Positions 42,348 to 51,329 are shown, numbered from the stretch's first letter. The stretch: 64,000 bases of DNA from Pseudonocardia parietis (GCF_017876315.1 NZ_JAGINU010000001.1:3534001-3598000); one strand, 5' to 3'. Made by a program: numbers and translations. The notes: generated from the letters alone by a model not told the origin.

Positions 42348-42680
42348 ATGGTTCCTCCTCGGCTGCCCGCCCCCGCCACCCTGACCCGCCGCTACTTCAC
42401 GCTCGCCGAGGGGGATCGGGGCGAGTACCTCGCGCAGTTCACCGACGACGCGGTGGTCGAGGACGAGGGCCGCACGCACCACGGCATCGCCGCGATCCGG
42501 GACTGGTGGGGCTCCGTGCCGGAGGTGTCCTACCGGGTCGTGGACGTGGACCACACCGGCACGAGCCACCGGGCGACCGCGCAGATCAGCGGGAGCTTCC
42601 CCGGCAGCCCGGTCACGCTGGTCCTCACGCTCGCCTTCGTGGGCGACAAGATCACTCGCCTGACCATCCGTCCCGTCTGA
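42348..42680 (+). CDS. SnoaL-like polyketide-cyclase-fold protein
   Basis: This 110-residue NTF2-fold protein has LTRRYFTLAEGDRGEYLAQFTDDAVVEDEGRTHHGIAAIRDWWGSVPEVSYRV and a C-terminal strand LAFVGDKITRLTIRPV. It may be a small isomerase, hydrolase or binding protein. The ATG at 42348 is the first Met after the operator region; the in-frame sequence upstream runs through the operator. It is the obvious target of the divergent MerR regulator. Confidence 0.82.
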   Translation: MVPPRLPAPATLTRRYFTLAEGDRGEYLAQFTDDAVVEDEGRTHHGIAAIRDWWGSVPEVSYRVVDVDHTGTSHRATAQISGSFPGSPVTLVLTLAFVGDKITRLTIRPV

Positions 42681-42753
42681 TTGCTTTGGGGACTCGTCCG
42701 GCAGCCGCGTTCAGGTATTCCCGGCGGAGGCCCGGTTATCGAGCGGCCGGGTC

Positions 42754-43386
42754 TCAGCAGGCGGCGATCACGACGAGGCGGCAGCCGACGTCCTGCTGGA
42801 CGCGATAGGGCCGCTGCTCGGCCTCGCGGAGCTCGGCCTTGCCCGCGGCGGCGAGTGCGTCGACGGCGGCGTGGTACCCCTTGGGCTCCCAGATCGGGTC
42901 GAGGATGGTGGCGATGACGAGGCCGCCCGGGACGGTGACCCGGACGAGCTCGGCGAGGGCTTCCGGGCCGACATGGCCTTCGGTGAGGGTGCCGACGCAG
43001 GTCACGGCGTCGTAGGTGTCGTCGTCGACGGCGAGTCGGGCCGTCAGGTCGGCGACGTCGAGCCGGCGGTAGGCGCCGGTGTCGCGCGCCTTGTCGAGCA
43101 TGGCGGGGGACATGTCGACCCCGTCGATCACGTAGTCGCCTCGGCGGGTGAGCTCGGCGCCGACCAGTCCGGTCCCGCAGCCGGCGTCGAGGACGGTGGC
43201 GCCGGCCGGGACGAGTTCGGCGAGGCGGGTGGCGACGACGGCCGGGCCGACATAGCCCATGGTCTCGACGATGTCGGAGTCGTACGTCGCGGCCCACTCG
43301 TCGTAGAGCTTCGCGGCGTCCCGGGGTCCGGTGAGCTCGTAGGAGCGACGCAGGAACGAGCTGGATCCGGTGTCGATCTCGGCCAT
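42754..43386 (-). CDS. class I SAM-dependent methyltransferase
   Basis: This 210-residue Rossmann-fold methyltransferase has AAKLYDEWAATYDSDIVETMGYVGP at the N-terminus, as in WBSCR27-like enzymes. The SAM-binding motif I is VLDAGCGTGLVG at about residue 66, motif II is IDGVDMSPAMLDKAR, and post-motif segments are TCVGTLTEGHVGPEALAELVR. The substrate is not predictable. The gene stands alone between convergent and divergent neighbours, with GGAG before the ATG. Confidence 0.9.
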   Translation of the reverse strand: MAEIDTGSSSFLRRSYELTGPRDAAKLYDEWAATYDSDIVETMGYVGPAVVATRLAELVPAGATVLDAGCGTGLVGAELTRRGDYVIDGVDMSPAMLDKARDTGAYRRLDVADLTARLAVDDDTYDAVTCVGTLTEGHVGPEALAELVRVTVPGGLVIATILDPIWEPKGYHAAVDALAAAGKAELREAEQRPYRVQQDVGCRLVVIAAC

Positions 43387-43541
43387 GGGGCTCCTCCGGT
43401 CGGCTCGGTACGCGGGTGCGGTGGCACCCGCCGTCCTCGAACGATCATCCTAGGGCCGCCCGGCCGGCAGGTGGATCTCCTGCGTGCCACCAGGCGGAAA
43501 GCTCGGCCGGGCGCGGGTGGCCGACGTGGGACCATGCCGCG

Positions 43542-43991
43542 GTGGCGGGAACCGTAGAGATCGACCGTGCGGCGGTCGAGCACCGGCTCATGACGATCCG
43601 GAAGGGAATCGATCAGCTCGAGTCGCTCGGACCGCTCGGCGGTGCTCGATTCGAGAACGACCCGACGACGGGCCTCGTCGTCGAGCGGATCCTCGCGCTC
43701 CTGGTCGACCTGGCCCACCTGATCAACCGCCATGCCGCCGAGGTCGTCCTGGGCGTGACCCCGCGGACCTGCGAGGCCTCGTTCGGTGCGGCGGCGAAGG
43801 CCGGGATGATCGAGGAGTCGTTGGCGGCCGATCTCGCGCCGATGGACGGTCCCCACCACGTCCTGATGCAGCTCTCGCTGGACACCGAGCCGGAGGAGGC
43901 CGCCGCGGTCGTGGCCGGGGCGCTCACCGGCTACGCGGAGTACGTGCGGCAGGTCGCCGAGTGGATCGCGGATCACCGGCCGGGCGTCTGA
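43542..43991 (+). CDS. HepT-like (DUF86) domain protein, active site degenerate
   Basis: This 149-residue helical protein has the HepT order: VVERILALLVDLAHLINRHAAEV, then ASFGAAAKAGMIEESLAADLAPM. The catalytic RNxLVHxY segment of HepT RNase toxins aligns with residues 105-112, HHVLMQLS, so both the Arg and His are missing. No MntA-type nucleotidyltransferase antitoxin gene is adjacent. It is probably a solitary, non-toxic relative. The GTG at 43542 is chosen because upstream codons lack similarity; the start is not certain. Confidence 0.7.
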   Translation: MAGTVEIDRAAVEHRLMTIRKGIDQLESLGPLGGARFENDPTTGLVVERILALLVDLAHLINRHAAEVVLGVTPRTCEASFGAAAKAGMIEESLAADLAPMDGPHHVLMQLSLDTEPEEAAAVVAGALTGYAEYVRQVAEWIADHRPGV

Positions 43992-44002
43992 CGCGGCACG
44001 GG

Positions 44003-44404
44003 TCAGCGGTAGAGCTTCACGTTCTTCTGCCGGATCCGCCAGCCCTTCGGCGTCCGGACGACCACGTCGCGATAGACCAGGCCTGCGGTCCTCTGCTCGG
44101 GCAGCAGAACCAGGGCCTTGCTCCGCACCACGACCTCGTCGTCGGAGATGTCGTCGATGACGTGGTTCACGAGCATGTGCTGGGACGGATGGGTCAGCAC
44201 GTCCCGGTAGTGGTGCGTGATCTCGTCGAGCCCGGTGTAGGGCCCGAGCCCGACCGGTGGGTCCACGTCGTGGTCGCGCAGGTCGATGACCGCGTCCTCG
44301 GTCAGGATGTCACCGAACCCGTCCCACTCGCGGTCGTCGACCACGAATCCGTACCGCACCACGAGCTCGTGGATCTCCAGGGTGTCCTGCGGCGTCCGTG
44401 CCAT
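44003..44404 (-). CDS. SnoaL-like protein (NTF2 fold)
   Basis: This 133-residue protein has MARTPQDTLEIHELVVRYGFVVDDREWDGFGDILTEDAVIDLRDH, then HHYRDVLTHPSQHMLVNHVIDDIS and RDVVVRTPKGWRIRQKNVKLYR. These are typical of SnoaL_4/ring-hydroxylating-dioxygenase-beta-like proteins that act as small dehydratases or isomerases. The ATG at 44404 is chosen because GGAGG lies five bases upstream; an ATG 15 bases earlier would put that site inside the gene. It is divergent from the LLM gene at 44572. Confidence 0.85.
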   Translation of the reverse strand: MARTPQDTLEIHELVVRYGFVVDDREWDGFGDILTEDAVIDLRDHDVDPPVGLGPYTGLDEITHHYRDVLTHPSQHMLVNHVIDDISDDEVVVRSKALVLLPEQRTAGLVYRDVVVRTPKGWRIRQKNVKLYR

Positions 44405-44571
44405 CGCGTCCTCCGCCATATTTGTACGGCTATATATTCCGCAGTGTGTCCAGCAACGAAGCTCGGTGTCAAAGGTGGGTGGTGGTCGGACTCGGTTGAC
44501 AGTGGATCGTGGCGAGATGCATATTGGCCGGACAATTGAGATGTGCACCGCAGCGCGAAGGAGCTGGCGCC

Positions 44572-45438
44572 ATGACCAGGCCGGAGTCGTTCCCGCTCGT
44601 CGGGCTCCTCCATTTCGGGACCGATGTGTCCTTCCCACTCCTCGAGTTCGCCCGTGAGGCCGAGGACCGCGGGTTCGACTCCGTCGTGCTTCCTCAGCAC
44701 ACCCACATGCCGGTGAGCAGCGAGTACCCGCTGGGGGAGCTGCCGGACCGCTACCGCCGGGTGCTGGATCCCTACATCGCGCTGTCCGCGGTGGCCGCGC
44801 GGACCTCGCTGCGGATCGGCACCTGCGTCTCGCTGGTCGCCCAGCACGACCCGATCGCTCTGGCGAAGGCCGTCGCGACCCTGGACTTCCTCTCCGGCGG
44901 CCGGGTCACGCTGGGGGTCGGCTACGGGTGGAACCGTGCCGAGCTGACCGATCACGGACACCGGTTCGGCGACCGGCGGGCGATCGCCCGCGAGCACGTC
45001 GAGCTCATGCGGACCCTCTGGCGGGACGACGTCGCGGAGTACCAGGGCCTGCATGCCCGCGTCTCACCGAGCTGGGCGTGGCCGAAGCCGGTCCACGGGT
45101 CGGTTCCGGTGCTGCTGGGGGTGCAGCCGACCGAGCGGGGTGTCGCGGACATCGTCGCGTGGGCGGACGGCTGGATGCCGGGCAGCGACGACCAGCTCGA
45201 GCTCGGTCTGCCGGCCCTGCGGGAGGCGTGGCAGCGGGCGGGACGCGCGGACGCCGGCCCCGTCGTCTGGCCGAAGATCAACTACAGCGGGGACGACGAG
45301 GACCTGAGGAGCCGGATCGAGCGGTGCCACGAGCTCGGCGTCGACCAGATCCTGCTCGATCTCCAGGCCGTGCCCCGCGAGGACACCCTCCGCATCCTCG
45401 ACCGCTACTCCGCCGTCCTGGCCAAGAGCACCCGCTGA
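44572..45438 (+). CDS. LLM-class F420-dependent oxidoreductase
   Basis: This 288-residue luciferase-like protein has LLEFAREAEDRGFDSVVLPQHTHMPV, LRIGTCVSLVAQHDPIALAKAVATLDFLSGGRVTLGVGYGWNRAELTDHG and VPVLLGVQPTERGVADIVAWADGWMPG. The GVGxGWNxxE block is typical of F420-dependent members (TIGR03619-like). It would transfer hydride between F420 and a substrate. AAGGAG lies before the ATG. The divergent SnoaL gene could act with it on one substrate. Confidence 0.9.
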   Translation: MTRPESFPLVGLLHFGTDVSFPLLEFAREAEDRGFDSVVLPQHTHMPVSSEYPLGELPDRYRRVLDPYIALSAVAARTSLRIGTCVSLVAQHDPIALAKAVATLDFLSGGRVTLGVGYGWNRAELTDHGHRFGDRRAIAREHVELMRTLWRDDVAEYQGLHARVSPSWAWPKPVHGSVPVLLGVQPTERGVADIVAWADGWMPGSDDQLELGLPALREAWQRAGRADAGPVVWPKINYSGDDEDLRSRIERCHELGVDQILLDLQAVPREDTLRILDRYSAVLAKSTR

Positions 45439-45606
45439 AGGCTCCCGCGCCCGTGGGTAATGCTTGATCTATCACCATATTCGTGCCACTCTTTTTGGGC
45501 GCTCACTCACCCCGGACCGGCCACCGGAGTCGTCCTCGGTGGAGGTGCCCTTGGTTCCAGCAACTCGCGCGGCCGCGGTCCGCGCTCGGATGAGGAGTGA
45601 CGTCGC

Positions 45607-46737
45607 GTGACAGCACAACCCGACGGTGCGGACCTGTTCGAGCCGTTCCCCCTGGGGGACATGGTTCTCTCGAACCGCATCGTGATGGCCCCGATGACCC
45701 GTGCCAGGTGCGAGCAGGGGGTGATCACGGACGAGACGGTCCGGTACTACGTGCAGCGCGCCGACGCCGGGCTGATGGTGTCCGAAGGCGTGCCCGTGTC
45801 CCCCGAGGCGCTCGGGTACGTCCACGTCCCCGGGATCTGGGAGGCCGAGCACGTCGACGGGTGGCGCCGGGTGACCGACGCGGTGCACGAGGCACAGGGG
45901 CGGTTGTTCGCCCAGCTGTGGCACGTGGGCCGGGTGTCCCACCGGTCGTTGCAGCCGGGCTCGACGGCCCCCGTCAGCTCCTCCGGACGGGAGGCCGAGG
46001 GCCTACGGGCATTCGCCATGCGCGCCGACGGGACGGCGGGATTCGTCGAGGCGACACCGCCCCGGCCGCTCACGACCCACGAGGTGCCCAGGGTCGTCGA
46101 CGACTTCAAGGCCGCGGCCCGCAACGCATCGGCGGCCGGCTTCGACGGGGTCGAGATCCACGGGGCGAACGGGTACCTGTTCGAGCAGTTCCTCAACCCC
46201 CACGTCAACGATCGCACCGACAAGTACGGCGGATCGGTGCCGAACCGGTGCCGGTTGCTGCTCGAGACCATCGACCGGGTGGTCGACGCGATCGGTGCGG
46301 GGCGCTGCGGCGTGCGCCTGTCGCCGTACGCGCAGGTCTTCGACAACCCGGCCTACGAGGAGACCCGCGAGACCCACCTCTACCTCGCCGAGCAACTCGG
46401 TGACCGCGGCCTCGCGTACGTGCACCTGCACGAGATGGGCCGCTCGGCGGGGGCACCGATGCTCTCCGACGAGTTCCTGCGCGAGTTCAAGGACGGGTTC
46501 CGGGGGCCGCTCATGGTCGCCGGTGGCCTCACCAAGGAGATCGCCACCGACTATCGGCGCCGCGACCTGGTCGATCTCGCGGCGTTCGGCCGGCCGTTCA
46601 TCGCCAACCCGGATCTCGTCACCCGGCTGCGGTACGACCTGGACCTCGCGGACGCGGATCCGGCGACCTTCTACGGAGGCGGCACCGAGGGCTACACCGA
46701 CCACCCCACCTACGCCATGTCCGGTCACCCGGCCTGA
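45607..46737 (+). CDS. NADH:flavin oxidoreductase, Old Yellow Enzyme family
   Basis: This 376-residue FMN-dependent TIM-barrel enzyme has LSNRIVMAPMTRARC at the N-terminus, LFAQLWHVGRVSH, the substrate-binding pair in IHGANGYLFEQFLNPHVNDRTDKYGGS (the His-x-x-Asn of OYE), and GLAYVHLHEMGR and LVDLAAFGRPFIANPDL in the phosphate-binding region. It would reduce an activated alkene such as an enone with NAD(P)H. The GTG at 45607 follows GAGGAG. The gene precedes a HutC-type regulator by 181 bp. Confidence 0.92.
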   Translation: MTAQPDGADLFEPFPLGDMVLSNRIVMAPMTRARCEQGVITDETVRYYVQRADAGLMVSEGVPVSPEALGYVHVPGIWEAEHVDGWRRVTDAVHEAQGRLFAQLWHVGRVSHRSLQPGSTAPVSSSGREAEGLRAFAMRADGTAGFVEATPPRPLTTHEVPRVVDDFKAAARNASAAGFDGVEIHGANGYLFEQFLNPHVNDRTDKYGGSVPNRCRLLLETIDRVVDAIGAGRCGVRLSPYAQVFDNPAYEETRETHLYLAEQLGDRGLAYVHLHEMGRSAGAPMLSDEFLREFKDGFRGPLMVAGGLTKEIATDYRRRDLVDLAAFGRPFIANPDLVTRLRYDLDLADADPATFYGGGTEGYTDHPTYAMSGHPA

Positions 46738-46918
46738 ACAACGCCGGCGATCGGGCCGTGACCCTTGTGCGGCCAATATTGCGCGGACCGTCCGTGGCCG
46801 TCACGACGTCGAGGTGGCCGACAGCCCCGGATGGTGGGCACTCTCAGCTAGACTCCCGTCGGAGAATGCTGTACGGCCATGGTCCGTGCAGCACGCACGA
46901 CCGTCGGAGGGGGACGAA

Positions 46919-47665
46919 GTGCCGGGAGCGCGCGCATCGTCGGCGGCCTACGGACGGGTCGCCCGGGACCTGCGTGAGGCGATGCTGCGCCAGCGCTACC
47001 GGGCCGGTTCCCAACTGCCCACCGAGGCCGAGCTGGCCGTGGACTACCAGGTCAGCCGGCAGACGATCCGGCGGGCGTTCCACGACCTGGTGTCCGAAGG
47101 AATGGTCTACCGGGTGCCGGGCCGCGGTACCTTCGTCGCCAGCCGGGACGGGCGCTATCTGCGCCAGTTCGGCTCCATCGACGATCTGATCGGGCTCTCG
47201 CTGGACACCACCATGCAGGTGCTGTCCCCGCTGTCCCGGCGGATCGACGTGGGGGTCGCCGGGCGTCTGCGGCTGCAGAGCGACGTCGTCTTCGAGCTGA
47301 GCTTCGCCCGGCTGCACGCGGACGTCCCGTTCTGCGTCACGACGGTGTGGCTCCCGCCGTCGGTGGCCCAGCTGCTCGACGACGTGGAGGAGCTCCACCG
47401 GGTCGGCGACCCCAGCACGCTGACGGTGCTCGGACTGCTGGACGCCCGGCTGCCCGATCCCATCGCCGACGCGGAGCAGAGCATCACCGTCGGGTTCGCC
47501 GACGCCGACCAGGCCGAGGCGTTGCGCGTCGGGGAGAAGAGCCCGCTCCTGCGGATGGACCGCGTGTACTTCGACACCCACCAGCGGCCGGTCGAGGTGG
47601 CGACCAGCGGCTTCCTCCCCGACCACTACTCGTACCGGGTCAGCCTGCATCGAAGCACCGTCTGA
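46919..47665 (+). CDS. GntR family transcriptional regulator (HutC subfamily)
   Basis: This 248-residue protein has a winged helix at residues 8-75 (SQLPTEAELAVDYQVSRQTIRRAFHDLVSEGMVYRVPGRGTFV). The rest is a UTRA ligand-binding domain (FELSFARLHADVPFCVTTVWLPPSVAQLL and a C-terminal VEVATSGFLPDHYSYRV). It normally represses neighbouring catabolic genes until a small ligand binds. The GTG at 46919 follows GGAGGGGG. The flanking OYE and VOC genes on the same strand are plausible targets. Confidence 0.9.
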   Translation: MPGARASSAAYGRVARDLREAMLRQRYRAGSQLPTEAELAVDYQVSRQTIRRAFHDLVSEGMVYRVPGRGTFVASRDGRYLRQFGSIDDLIGLSLDTTMQVLSPLSRRIDVGVAGRLRLQSDVVFELSFARLHADVPFCVTTVWLPPSVAQLLDDVEELHRVGDPSTLTVLGLLDARLPDPIADAEQSITVGFADADQAEALRVGEKSPLLRMDRVYFDTHQRPVEVATSGFLPDHYSYRVSLHRSTV

Positions 47666-47737
47666 GGACGGACGGGCGAGTCGGCGGGCCGGATCATCGC
47701 GGGCCACGACGGTTGCCTGATCGGCACCGAAATCCTT

Positions 47738-47751
47738 ACCCTCTTCAGGGT
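47738..47751. promoter_or_regulatory. palindrome ACCCTCTTCAGGGT
   Basis: Two 5-bp arms flank CTTC, 120 bp upstream of the VOC gene and 72 bp after the HutC-type regulator. It may be a regulator site; there is no T-run for a terminator. Confidence 0.35.
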
Positions 47752-47870
47752 TGGCAGAGCTGCCGCGGGCCTCGGTCCGGAGCGGGCTCCGTCACCGCCG
47801 GCCGGGCGCGGAACGTGCCGGCGGAACTGCTCGACGCCGATCCGTACGGCGTCGGAAGGGAGCTCGCACC

Positions 47871-48851
47871 TTGTCCACTGCCGTCCACAGCGCGAACCCT
47901 GGACAGCTTCGAGGTGATCCGGGCTTCCGCCTCGAGATGATGTTCCACACCAGTCATCGCGTGCCGGATCTCCGCCAGGCGGAGCGCTGGATCGCTCGTG
48001 TTCTCGGCAGGCCGAGCATGCGTCTCGAGACGGTGCTCGACCTGCCGGAGAATCCCGTGGACCGCAATGACTACGCGTCGTTCACGATGCTGCGGGACCT
48101 GAACTTCGAGACGCTCGATCCGCGGTGCTACATCAAGGAGGGAATGCAACGGTTCCCCATCGCGGACCGACCTCGACTGAACGGGTTCGCCTGGTACGTC
48201 GACGGGATCGGCGAGCTGTACCGGACGCTGCGGGAGCACGACTATCACGTCGTCGACTGCCGGGGTGTTCCCGCGCGGGGTGAGCAGCCACCGGTGCTGG
48301 ATGACGGTGACCTACCCCTGTTCCTGCTCGATCCCGAGGACGCCGGGCTGCGCTACCAGTTCCTGCCGCGACGGCCCTACCGCTGCGATCCGCGCGTGCT
48401 GCCGGGCTGGGAGCTCCCCCCGGTCGACGACGACGATCCTCTCGGTCTGGTGCGGTGCGCCTACCACACCGTGCTCACCGCGGAGCCGAAACGGGCGATG
48501 CGCCTGTTCACCGACGTGCTCGGCGGCCGCGTGATCCATGAGGGGCGGAACCCCGTCCGCGGACTCGACAGCGTCTACATCCAGCTGGCCGACGGAGTCT
48601 TCGAGTTCGGCGTGCCGGACGAGGGGACCCCGGCGTACGCCGATCGGCCCCCCGGCGCTCCGCGGGACACCTACCACGCGATCACGTTCCAGGTCCGGGA
48701 CCTGGACCTGGTCGCGCGGCACCTCGACCGCCAGGGGGTGCACATCCGGGACCGGACCGAGGACTGCATCGTGGCCGATCCGCAGACGGCGCTCGGGATC
48801 CCGTGGGGTTTCGTGACGGCCCTTACACCGGGGGACACGCGGGCCGCGTAG
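47871..48851 (+). CDS. VOC-family (glyoxalase/extradiol-dioxygenase fold) protein
   Basis: This 326-residue protein has two VOC modules. The first begins MFHTSHRVPDLRQAERWIARVLG, and the second has VRCAYHTVLTAEPKRAMRLFTDVLGGRVIHEG, followed by DTYHAITFQVRDLDLVARHL. Histidines at the start of each module could bind metal, but the Fe ligand pattern of extradiol dioxygenases is not complete, so isomerase, dioxygenase or binding roles are all open. The TTG at 47871 with GGGAG eight bases upstream is the best start; the frame is open 120 bases further. It follows the HutC-type regulator. Confidence 0.78.
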   Translation: MSTAVHSANPGQLRGDPGFRLEMMFHTSHRVPDLRQAERWIARVLGRPSMRLETVLDLPENPVDRNDYASFTMLRDLNFETLDPRCYIKEGMQRFPIADRPRLNGFAWYVDGIGELYRTLREHDYHVVDCRGVPARGEQPPVLDDGDLPLFLLDPEDAGLRYQFLPRRPYRCDPRVLPGWELPPVDDDDPLGLVRCAYHTVLTAEPKRAMRLFTDVLGGRVIHEGRNPVRGLDSVYIQLADGVFEFGVPDEGTPAYADRPPGAPRDTYHAITFQVRDLDLVARHLDRQGVHIRDRTEDCIVADPQTALGIPWGFVTALTPGDTRAA

Positions 48852-49008
48852 GAGGCGACGGCGACGGTCCCGACCAGGGCGGCCGGTCGATTGCTTACCC
48901 CGCCCGACTGGGGGACAGTGAGGTGGAGGTCTCACGACCTGCTCGGCTCGCGCCGATCGGCGCGCCACCGGGCGTGGCGCCCTGCCACGGGTAGCGAGGA
49001 GATCGAGC

Positions 49009-49137
49009 ATGGCCGACAAGTCACCGCGCCAGTCCAGTAGTAAGAAGTCGGGCAAGACCCTCAAACAGAAGCGGGCCGACAAGAAGGCGGCCGCGCAGCC
49101 CGATTCGGCTGTCATCCCGACCCGCAAGGACAAGTAG
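49009..49137 (+). CDS. small Lys-rich protein, 42 residues
   Basis: The frame MADKSPRQSSSKKSGKTLKQ continues with RADKKAAAQPDSAVIP and ends TRKDK. It has a strong GAGGAG before the ATG and normal codon use, and it stops just before a perfect terminator. It is strongly basic (about one third Lys and Arg), with no membrane segment. Short basic proteins with this kind of start are widespread in actinobacteria, but I know of no established function. Binding nucleic acid is a guess from charge. Confidence 0.7.
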   Translation: MADKSPRQSSSKKSGKTLKQKRADKKAAAQPDSAVIPTRKDK

Positions 49138-49143
49138 CGTCCT

Positions 49144-49177
49144 CCGGTGCTCGGGCGGCACACCGCCCGAGCACCGG
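49144..49177. terminator. bidirectional terminator hairpin
   Basis: A perfect 15-bp stem (49144-49158 with 49163-49177) closes on CACA, between the small-protein gene (+) and the creatinase gene (-). Confidence 0.9.
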
Positions 49178-49182
49178 GCGGC

Positions 49183-50403
49183 TCAGCCGCCGAGGATGTT
49201 GTGCTCGGGGCCGAACGGGAAGCCGGTGATGTTGCGGGCCCCGTCCTCCTCGATCACCAGGATGTCGTGCTCCCGGTAGCCGCCCGCGCCGGGCAGTCCG
49301 TCCGGAATCATGATCATCGGCTCCATCGAGACCACCATGCCGGGCTCCAGGACGGTCTCGATGTCCTCGCGGAGCTCTAGGCCGGCCTCGCGCCCGTAGT
49401 AGTGCGCCAGCACGCCGAACGAGTGGCCGTAGCCGAACGTGCGGTTCGGGAGCAGCCCCTCGGCGTCGTAGATCTCGTTGAGTTCGGCGGCGATGTCCTT
49501 GCACACCGCGCCCGGCCGCAGCAGCTCCAGGCCGCGCCGGTGCACCCGCACGTTGATGTCCCACAGGCGCCGGTGCTCGGCGCTCGGCTCGCCGAGGAAC
49601 AGCGTGCGCTCCAGCGCGGTGTAGTAGCCGGCGATCATCGGGAAGCAGTTCAGCGACAGGATGTCGCCGCGCTCCAGGCGCCGTGAGGTGGCCCAGTTGT
49701 GGGCGCCGTCGGTGTTGATCCCGGACTGGAACCAGACCCAGGTGTCGCGCAGCTCGGCGTGCGGGTAGGTGCGGGCGATCTCCCGCGTCATGGACTCGGT
49801 GCCGGCGAGGGCGACCTCGAACTCGGCGACCCCCTCGGCGACCGCGTCCACCACGGCCTGCCCGCCGACGTCGGCGATCCGCGCGCCCTGGGTGATCAGC
49901 GCGATCTCCTCGGCGGACTTGATCATCCGGTGCCGCATGACGGCCTGCGAGACGTCGACGAACTCGAACCCGGGCAGCGCGTCGGCCAGCTGCCGGCGCG
50001 TGCGAAGGGGGACGGTGTCGTCCTCGATGCCCAGGCGGCCCCCGGTCACCCGGTGGTCGGCGAGGACGGTGCGCACGGCGTGGAAGTAGTTGTCCCGCTG
50101 CCAGTCGGTGTAGACGACGTTGTCGTGGGTGCTGCGCCGCCACGGCTGCCCGGCGTCGATGTTCGCCGAGATGGTGGTGTGCGAGTCCTGGGTGACCACG
50201 AGGCCGTAGTTGCGGCCGAACGTGGTGTAGAGGAAGTCGCCGTAGTAGTTGACGTTCTGGTAGCTGGTGAAGAGCACGGCGTCGACGCCGTCGTCGGCCA
50301 TGTGCTTGCGCAGCCGTCCCAGCCGCCGGTCCATCTCCTCGGGGGAGAAGGTCGGGGTGACCTTCTCGCCGTTGTGGATGTCCTTGAGCCGCTCGAGCTT
50401 CAC
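49183..50403 (-). CDS. creatinase (creatine amidinohydrolase), M24 fold
   Basis: This 406-residue pita-bread-fold protein resembles the well-studied Pseudomonas creatinase along its length: LFTSYQNVNYYGDFLYTTFGRNYG, ISANIDAGQPWRRS, FQSGINTDGAHN and FGYGHSFGVLAHYYGREAG. His235 in DGAHN matches the catalytic base (His232). The M24 metal ligands are not conserved, as expected for creatinase. It would hydrolyse creatine to sarcosine and urea. The GTG at 50403 follows GGAGAGG and overlaps the deacetylase stop (4 bp). No sarcosine oxidase or urease gene is visible in the window. Confidence 0.88.
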   Translation of the reverse strand: MKLERLKDIHNGEKVTPTFSPEEMDRRLGRLRKHMADDGVDAVLFTSYQNVNYYGDFLYTTFGRNYGLVVTQDSHTTISANIDAGQPWRRSTHDNVVYTDWQRDNYFHAVRTVLADHRVTGGRLGIEDDTVPLRTRRQLADALPGFEFVDVSQAVMRHRMIKSAEEIALITQGARIADVGGQAVVDAVAEGVAEFEVALAGTESMTREIARTYPHAELRDTWVWFQSGINTDGAHNWATSRRLERGDILSLNCFPMIAGYYTALERTLFLGEPSAEHRRLWDINVRVHRRGLELLRPGAVCKDIAAELNEIYDAEGLLPNRTFGYGHSFGVLAHYYGREAGLELREDIETVLEPGMVVSMEPMIMIPDGLPGAGGYREHDILVIEEDGARNITGFPFGPEHNILGG

Positions 50404-51329
50404 GGTGTGTCCTCTCCGATCGTGCTGGTGTGTGGGGTGGTGCCGGCGGGGGCCGTGGTCGGGGTCGGCATGGCCGGGCGGGTATGGGTGAACGTCGCGG
50501 CGCAGGTCGACCACGCCTGCTCGGCGATCTCGGCGAGGGTGGTGACCCACATGCCGTCGAGGGCGGCGACCCGTCCGATGAGCTCGTCGAGGGCGGCGGC
50601 CCGGCCGGGCCGCCCCGACAGGAACGGATGGTTGGTCAGCACGAAGCACCCGCCCCAGCGGTGGTGCGCGGTCGCCTCGTGGTGCCACATCTCGAGCGCC
50701 TTGGCCGGGCTCTCGATGACCCCGCTGCCGGTCCAGCCCGGGAAGAACGCGTACTGCTCCCAGTCGTCGAGCGCCCAGTCGACCGGGATCTCGACCAGGT
50801 CGGCCGATCCGGGACCGGTGGCGAAGCGATAGGGGCGGTCACCGTCGAGCAGGCTGGAGTCGTAGCGGAATCCCCGGTCGGCGAGCAGCTTCGGCGTGTG
50901 CCAGTTCATCTCCCACCAGGGAGCGCGGTAACCGGTGGGAACGACGCCGGCGACGTCACGCAGGACCGCGAGACCGCGGTCGATCACGGCGAGCTCGTCG
51001 GCCTCGCCCATCCCGAGCATGTTCTCGTGCAGGTACCCGTGGTGGGCGATCTCGTGCCCGCGCTCGGCGATCGCCCGGGTGGTGTCCGGGTAGGTCTCGG
51101 CGGTGAAGCCCGGGACGAAGAACGTCGCCTTCACGCCGTGGTCGTCGAGGATGTCGAGGATCCGCGGGACGGCGACCCGCGGACCGTAGGACTGGTGCGA
51201 CATCACCGACATGCGGCCGGCCAGCGCGGGGTCGTAGGCCAGCGCGCAGGACTCGGCGTCGACGTCGAAGGTGAAGGACGCCGCGGCGCGCACGCCGTCG
51301 GGCCAGGTCGTCTCGAACTCGCTCATCAT
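50400..51329 (-). CDS. polysaccharide-deacetylase (NodB) family amidohydrolase
   Basis: This 309-residue cytoplasmic NodB-fold protein has motif 1 in ASFTFDVDAESCAL (Asp present), motif 2 in GHEIAHHGYLHENM with the HxxxH metal pair, and motif 3 in TGYRAPWWEMNWHT. Members of this branch include PuuE-type allantoinases and related amide hydrolases rather than chitin deacetylases. No signal peptide is present. The Pro/Thr-rich C-terminal 25 residues are disordered. Coupled to creatinase and a nucleobase permease, it probably opens a cyclic amide such as a hydantoin or creatinine-like ring (inference). ATG 51329 or 51326 could be used. Confidence 0.85.
   Translation of the reverse strand: MMSEFETTWPDGVRAAASFTFDVDAESCALAYDPALAGRMSVMSHQSYGPRVAVPRILDILDDHGVKATFFVPGFTAETYPDTTRAIAERGHEIAHHGYLHENMLGMGEADELAVIDRGLAVLRDVAGVVPTGYRAPWWEMNWHTPKLLADRGFRYDSSLLDGDRPYRFATGPGSADLVEIPVDWALDDWEQYAFFPGWTGSGVIESPAKALEMWHHEATAHHRWGGCFVLTNHPFLSGRPGRAAALDELIGRVAALDGMWVTTLAEIAEQAWSTCAATFTHTRPAMPTPTTAPAGTTPHTSTIGEDTP

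Noticed and set aside
43542..43991. Active HepT/MntA toxin-antitoxin system
   Set aside because: The catalytic Arg and His are missing and no nucleotidyltransferase antitoxin gene is adjacent.
49144..49177. Riboswitch-like structure upstream of creatinase
   Set aside because: The hairpin is downstream of both convergent genes and is a simple perfect stem, so a terminator is sufficient.
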